From positions 19,275,884 through 19,285,883 of the forward strand of contig CM031601.1 of the NCBI GenBank assembly GCA_018398815.1: a stretch of DNA of 10,000 nucleotides. The letters are read 5' to 3'. This DNA is from Conus ventricosus (taxonomy: Eukaryota > Mollusca > Gastropoda > Neogastropoda > Conidae). Every line of letters begins with the position of its first letter. Position 1 is the stretch's first letter. This document shows positions 7,752 through 10,000 of this stretch, one piece after another. A program made the position numbers and the translations under genes. Below the pieces are notes generated by a model. It made no database searches, was not told the DNA's origin, and worked only from the letters and a program-made list of their open reading frames with translations.

Positions 7752-7755
<4 letters not shown>

Positions 7756-7820
7756 GAAATTACAGACCTACTGATTTAGGTCTCACGAACGAAACGAACA
7801 CATTTGGGAGCTGTTCGTGT

Positions 7821-7930
7821 TCAAAACCGGACAATCATCTCTTTGCCAATATAAGTACAGCTGTATGGGCACTTGCATTTAATATCAAACACACTCGACA
7901 ATAACAATCTTCCCGTCTGAATAAGCGGGG
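7821..7930 (-). CDS. Tentative last exon of a small cysteine-rich protein
   Basis: On the minus strand a pyrimidine-rich stretch (ttgtcttattttctttcgg) ends in AG at 7932-7931. A frame then runs through a cysteine-dense segment reading DIKCKCPYSCTYIGKEMIV to a TGA at 7823-7821. Another frame from the same acceptor also meets three cysteines (DCYCRVC) but stops earlier. The cysteines, strand and distance fit a final exon of the candidate secreted gene whose first exon lies at 8759-8936, giving an intron of about 830 bases. The reading phase does not match cleanly, so an alternative acceptor (AG near 7985, opening a longer frame to the same stop) or no exon at all remains possible. Confidence 0.2.
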
Positions 7931-8106
7931 CTCCGAAAGAAAATAAGACAATACCACCTAGCTCAGCAGCGGGCAACTGAATTTTTAACGAAAGCATCCC
8001 TTTTCAAATAAACTTCGAATGAACTAATGAGAAATCATGTAAAAAAATTTAGGCTAAAAACTGGTTTAAAAAAATCGATATAAAGATCACGATATGTGAT
8101 AATAGG
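7931..8106. other. Unique sequence, no feature recognised
   Basis: Ordinary-complexity AT-rich sequence between the tentative exon and the purine-rich tract. If the minus-strand secreted gene is real, this would be intron or the beginning of its last exon. Confidence 0.5.
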
Positions 8107-8460
8107 GTGAGAGGAGAAGAGGAAATGCAGCAATGAGAAGATAAGGAGAGGGCGAGAGGAGGAGGAGGGGAAGGAGGGGGGGGGGGGGGAAGAGTACATG
8201 GAGCTGGGGAGGGAAAAAAAGGGGAAGAAGAAGAAGGAGAAGACGAAAAAGAAGGGGAAAAGGGGAAAAAAAAGAAAAGAAAAAAGGAAGAAGAGAAAGA
8301 GGAAAAAATAAGAAATGTTTCTTATAGCCCCCGACCGCAAAGGGCCCACAGGCTGAAGAAAAGAGGAAGAAAAAAGAAGAAGACAAAAAACGAAAAGAAG
8401 AAGACAAAAGAAGAAAAGAAGAAGAAGAAGAAGAAAAGAAGAAAAGAAGAAGAAGAAAAC
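8107..8460. repeat. Purine-rich (GA/GAA/AAG) tract with a G run
   Basis: The plus strand is overwhelmingly A and G over about 350 bases, interrupted by a mixed patch at 8312-8353. It contains a run of 14 G at 8176-8189 and imperfect AAG repeats at 8395-8455. The long Phe/Leu/Ser frames on the minus strand across it are compositional. Such polypurine-polypyrimidine DNA can form triplex (H-DNA). Confidence 0.92.
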
Positions 8461-8535
8461 AACAAAACCCCCAAAACAACAACAACAAAAACAGCAACGT
8501 CAACAACAACAACAACAAAAGCAACAACAACAAGA
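8461..8535. repeat. Imperfect (AAC)n trinucleotide repeat
   Basis: Units of aac/caa with a few interruptions (cagcaacgt, aaaagc), continuing directly from the AAG repeat and grading into aagaag. It is a simple sequence repeat; the Leu/Val-rich minus-strand frame is compositional. Confidence 0.93.
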
Positions 8536-8758
8536 AGAAAACGAGGAAAGGAGATGACTAAACTGAGAATCCAATCTAACAGGATCTGAGACACGTAACC
8601 GTAAAAGGAAGGAAACAGAAATGAAACCAAGGGAAAAGGGGAAACATGATAATGATGAAGCTGATTTTGATGGTATCAAAAACGTTCTTCTGCAGAACGT
8701 GAAGAGGCCTTTTTGATGTAATGAGAAGCAAAACTGAAACATGATCGGAATCCCTCAC

Positions 8759-8936
8759 CTCATTTCTGCCGTGCCAGTCCCCATCTACAGCACAGACATT
8801 GTCCACAACGCATTGTTTAGAACAGTCATTACCAGGACATCCCTCATAATTGTGAAGTGCCAAAGTCTGCCCCGCAGCTCAGACAGAGGAGAGATGTCAG
8901 CATTAACAGAAGCAATGCTCCCGAGACTGACGCCAT
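8759..8936 (-). CDS. Candidate first exon of a secreted cysteine-rich protein
   Basis: An ATG at 8936-8934 with purine at -3 and G at +4 opens a peptide beginning MASVSGALLLLMLTSLLCLS, a typical secretory signal: short polar start, Leu-rich core and small residues before a probable cleavage site. That frame stops at 8844. A one-base shift at the four-G run just after the signal core leads into a cysteine-dense frame with the spacing Cys-x4-Cys-x3-Cys-x5-Cys (about 8852-8799), which ends at a GAG/GTGAGG splice donor (intron starting at 8758). With one base fewer in the G run, the exon would be 59 codons in phase 0. I recognise no named family. A small secreted or mucus peptide, a protease-inhibitor-like protein or a venom-type peptide are all possible, and the sequence does not decide. 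The frame break may be a homopolymer error or a real loss. Upstream, the same frame stays open to an ATG at 9047 that gives no signal peptide. Confidence 0.45.
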
Positions 8937-9263
8937 CACAGATGACAAAAGAGTCTTACCACCCGCAGGTGATCCTAGTTTGTCAGGTAATCGGATTCTT
9001 GAGGTCAACTTATTTAGGCCCAGCTGTTTCCTGTTGTCAAAGTCCACTTATTCATTTTTTCCTCCAAAACAACTGCCTCTCGTATCTGGTTGTTCTATTT
9101 GAAAGTTCGCTTGACCCACCACTAGTGCTGTTTCATCCTTACTGTTCAGAATATCAATTCCAGCTCCATCCGTTTCTTTTTTTCCAAGGGAGGGGGGGGG
9201 GGGGGGGGGGGGGGTTCTGAGTTTTAAATGTCTCCACCCCTCAAGCAGCTTGAAACGACTTAA
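8937..9263. other. Unique sequence with a 23-base G homopolymer
   Basis: If the secreted gene is real, the left part is its promoter and 5' untranslated region; I see no TATA box that I would assign. Positions 9192-9214 are an uninterrupted run of 23 G. No other gene-like feature is supported; plus-strand frames here are the antisense of the candidate exon. Confidence 0.5.
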
Positions 9264-9555
9264 TCAACATGATGGAGGCAGCTCCACGCTGTCTTTTCGA
9301 CATCTGAAATAGAAGCTTCGATACACATAAGTGGGAGCATCTCCCTGGAGAGAAAATGGCGTTGGTCGTCTGAACCACACTGTCCGCGTAGGAACAAGGC
9401 TAGAAAGAGTAGTGGCTGGGAGATCTATGCGACTCGACGCATCGTGTTGTATTGAGGCAAGCATTAGCACCAGAGAAAGAATCTCTGATGGCGTCTCTAC
9501 AAGTTTCAGTGGAAGGCTGGCGTGGATAACTTTTTCACAGAGTAAACACTGAAGT
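9264..9555. other. Unique island open on both strands
   Basis: The minus strand is open from about 9555 (just after a possible TTCAG acceptor) to a stop at 9264, about 97 codons, starting with a Cys-x2-Cys pair (CLLCEKVIH). The plus strand is open from an ATG at 9331 to 9552 (73 codons, Arg- and Ser-rich). Neither product matches a family I know. Complexity is normal and GC is higher than the flanks, so this may be an exon or a fragment of a dispersed repeat. Confidence 0.3.
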
Positions 9556-9615
9556 CAGGCGCCCATAGACCTGGAGGCTGGAAAGAAGCAACGTGTGTAG
9601 GAAAAGATAAAAGGT

Positions 9616-9616
<1 letters not shown>

Positions 9617-9658
<42 letters not shown>

Positions 9659-9659
9659 A

Positions 9660-9727
<68 letters not shown>
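9617..9727. repeat. (GA)n microsatellite, about 110 bases
   Basis: Nearly pure GA dinucleotides with single-unit interruptions (gcga, aaaggg, gga). The poly-Ser/Leu frames on the minus strand are compositional. Confidence 0.97.
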
Positions 9728-9833
9728 TGGTGGTGAGGCTGAAGAGGAGGTGAACGGAGGGGTAGAGGAGGGAGTTGCATGTAGTTTCTCTTCCTGTTTT
9801 TCACTCTCAGGCAATTTTCTGTCCATAGTTCTC

Positions 9834-9858
9834 ATCTCTCTCTCTCTCTCTCTCTCTC

Positions 9859-9897
<39 letters not shown>
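9834..9897. repeat. (CT)n microsatellite, about 64 bases
   Basis: Nearly pure CT dinucleotides with two cctct interruptions. It is the reverse complement of the GA tract at 9617-9727, separated from it by about 106 bases of unique sequence. Confidence 0.97.
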
Positions 9898-9900
<3 letters not shown>

Positions 9901-10000
9901 CTCCACATTGTTCTCATAAGCATGATCATCTACGTTTTATTCCCCTTCTCAAATTAATGCTTCTCCCTTTTCTTTTCACCTGTACTCCTCAGTTTCACAT

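Noticed and set aside
8087..8533. Minus-strand Leu/Phe-rich frame resembling a multi-pass membrane protein
   Set aside because: It is a translation of the polypyrimidine strand of the GA/AAG/AAC tract; the hydrophobicity comes from TTC and CTT codons.
9506..9835. Minus-strand Ser-Leu repeat protein
   Set aside because: It is a direct translation of the (GA)n microsatellite complement.
1..10000. CRISPR array, tRNA or rRNA genes
   Set aside because: No regularly spaced repeats with unique spacers, no cloverleaf-like sequence with conserved tRNA boxes and no rRNA-like segment were recognised on either strand by eye.

Overview
This window looks like invertebrate nuclear DNA, most plausibly a marine mollusc or similar lophotrochozoan, although the species cannot be fixed from sequence alone. 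The reasons are the very high density of long dinucleotide microsatellites (GT/CA, CT/GA), an interstitial TTAGGG-like block, candidate GT..AG splice sites, and a relic of a multicopy invertebrate gene family. There is no bacterial gene organisation. Homopolymers are strikingly over-represented everywhere (G23 at 9192-9214, T runs to 7751, many 5-8 base runs inside coding-like sequence). This suggests either real low-complexity expansion or an under-polished long-read assembly, and every reading-frame statement below should be read with that in mind.

Layout. 1-860: a (TG)37 microsatellite, AT-rich unique sequence, a degenerate TTAGGG-like block with a short 15-17 bp tandem repeat, then GT-rich sequence. 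860-1810: AT-rich, no gene seen. 1812-1981: about four degenerate copies of a roughly 50 bp tandem repeat. About 2040-3960, minus strand: the main biological content, a frame-broken but recognisable gene of the large invertebrate family carrying the DUF7869-type domain (C-x2-C N-terminal motif, RQYLDP, FSFHK, DLQxVLPTP, LYSD, CGGQNRN, MHSA and the GVILEEHHTFY end all appear in the right order). Its N-terminal part may continue to about 4545, where an acidic mini-exon with a good donor site lies. 4634-4930: CT, CA and GA repeats. 4976-5115: a two-copy 66 bp repeat. 5116-6008: mostly unique sequence without a supported gene. 6009-7048: a large complex of GT, CT, CA and CG alternating tracts arranged partly as an inverted repeat. 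7050-7760: T-rich with GT. 8107-8535: about 430 bp of purine-rich (then AAC) sequence. 8759-8936, minus strand: a candidate first exon of a small secreted cysteine-rich protein (signal peptide, one apparent frame slip at a G run, cysteine-rich segment, splice donor), with a tentative last exon at 7821-7930. 9264-9555: a unique island open on both strands. 9617-9897: a (GA)n tract followed by an inverted (CT)n tract.

No functional system of several cooperating genes is visible. The two items of real interest are the degraded DUF7869-family gene, possibly transposase-like, and the candidate secreted cysteine-rich gene.
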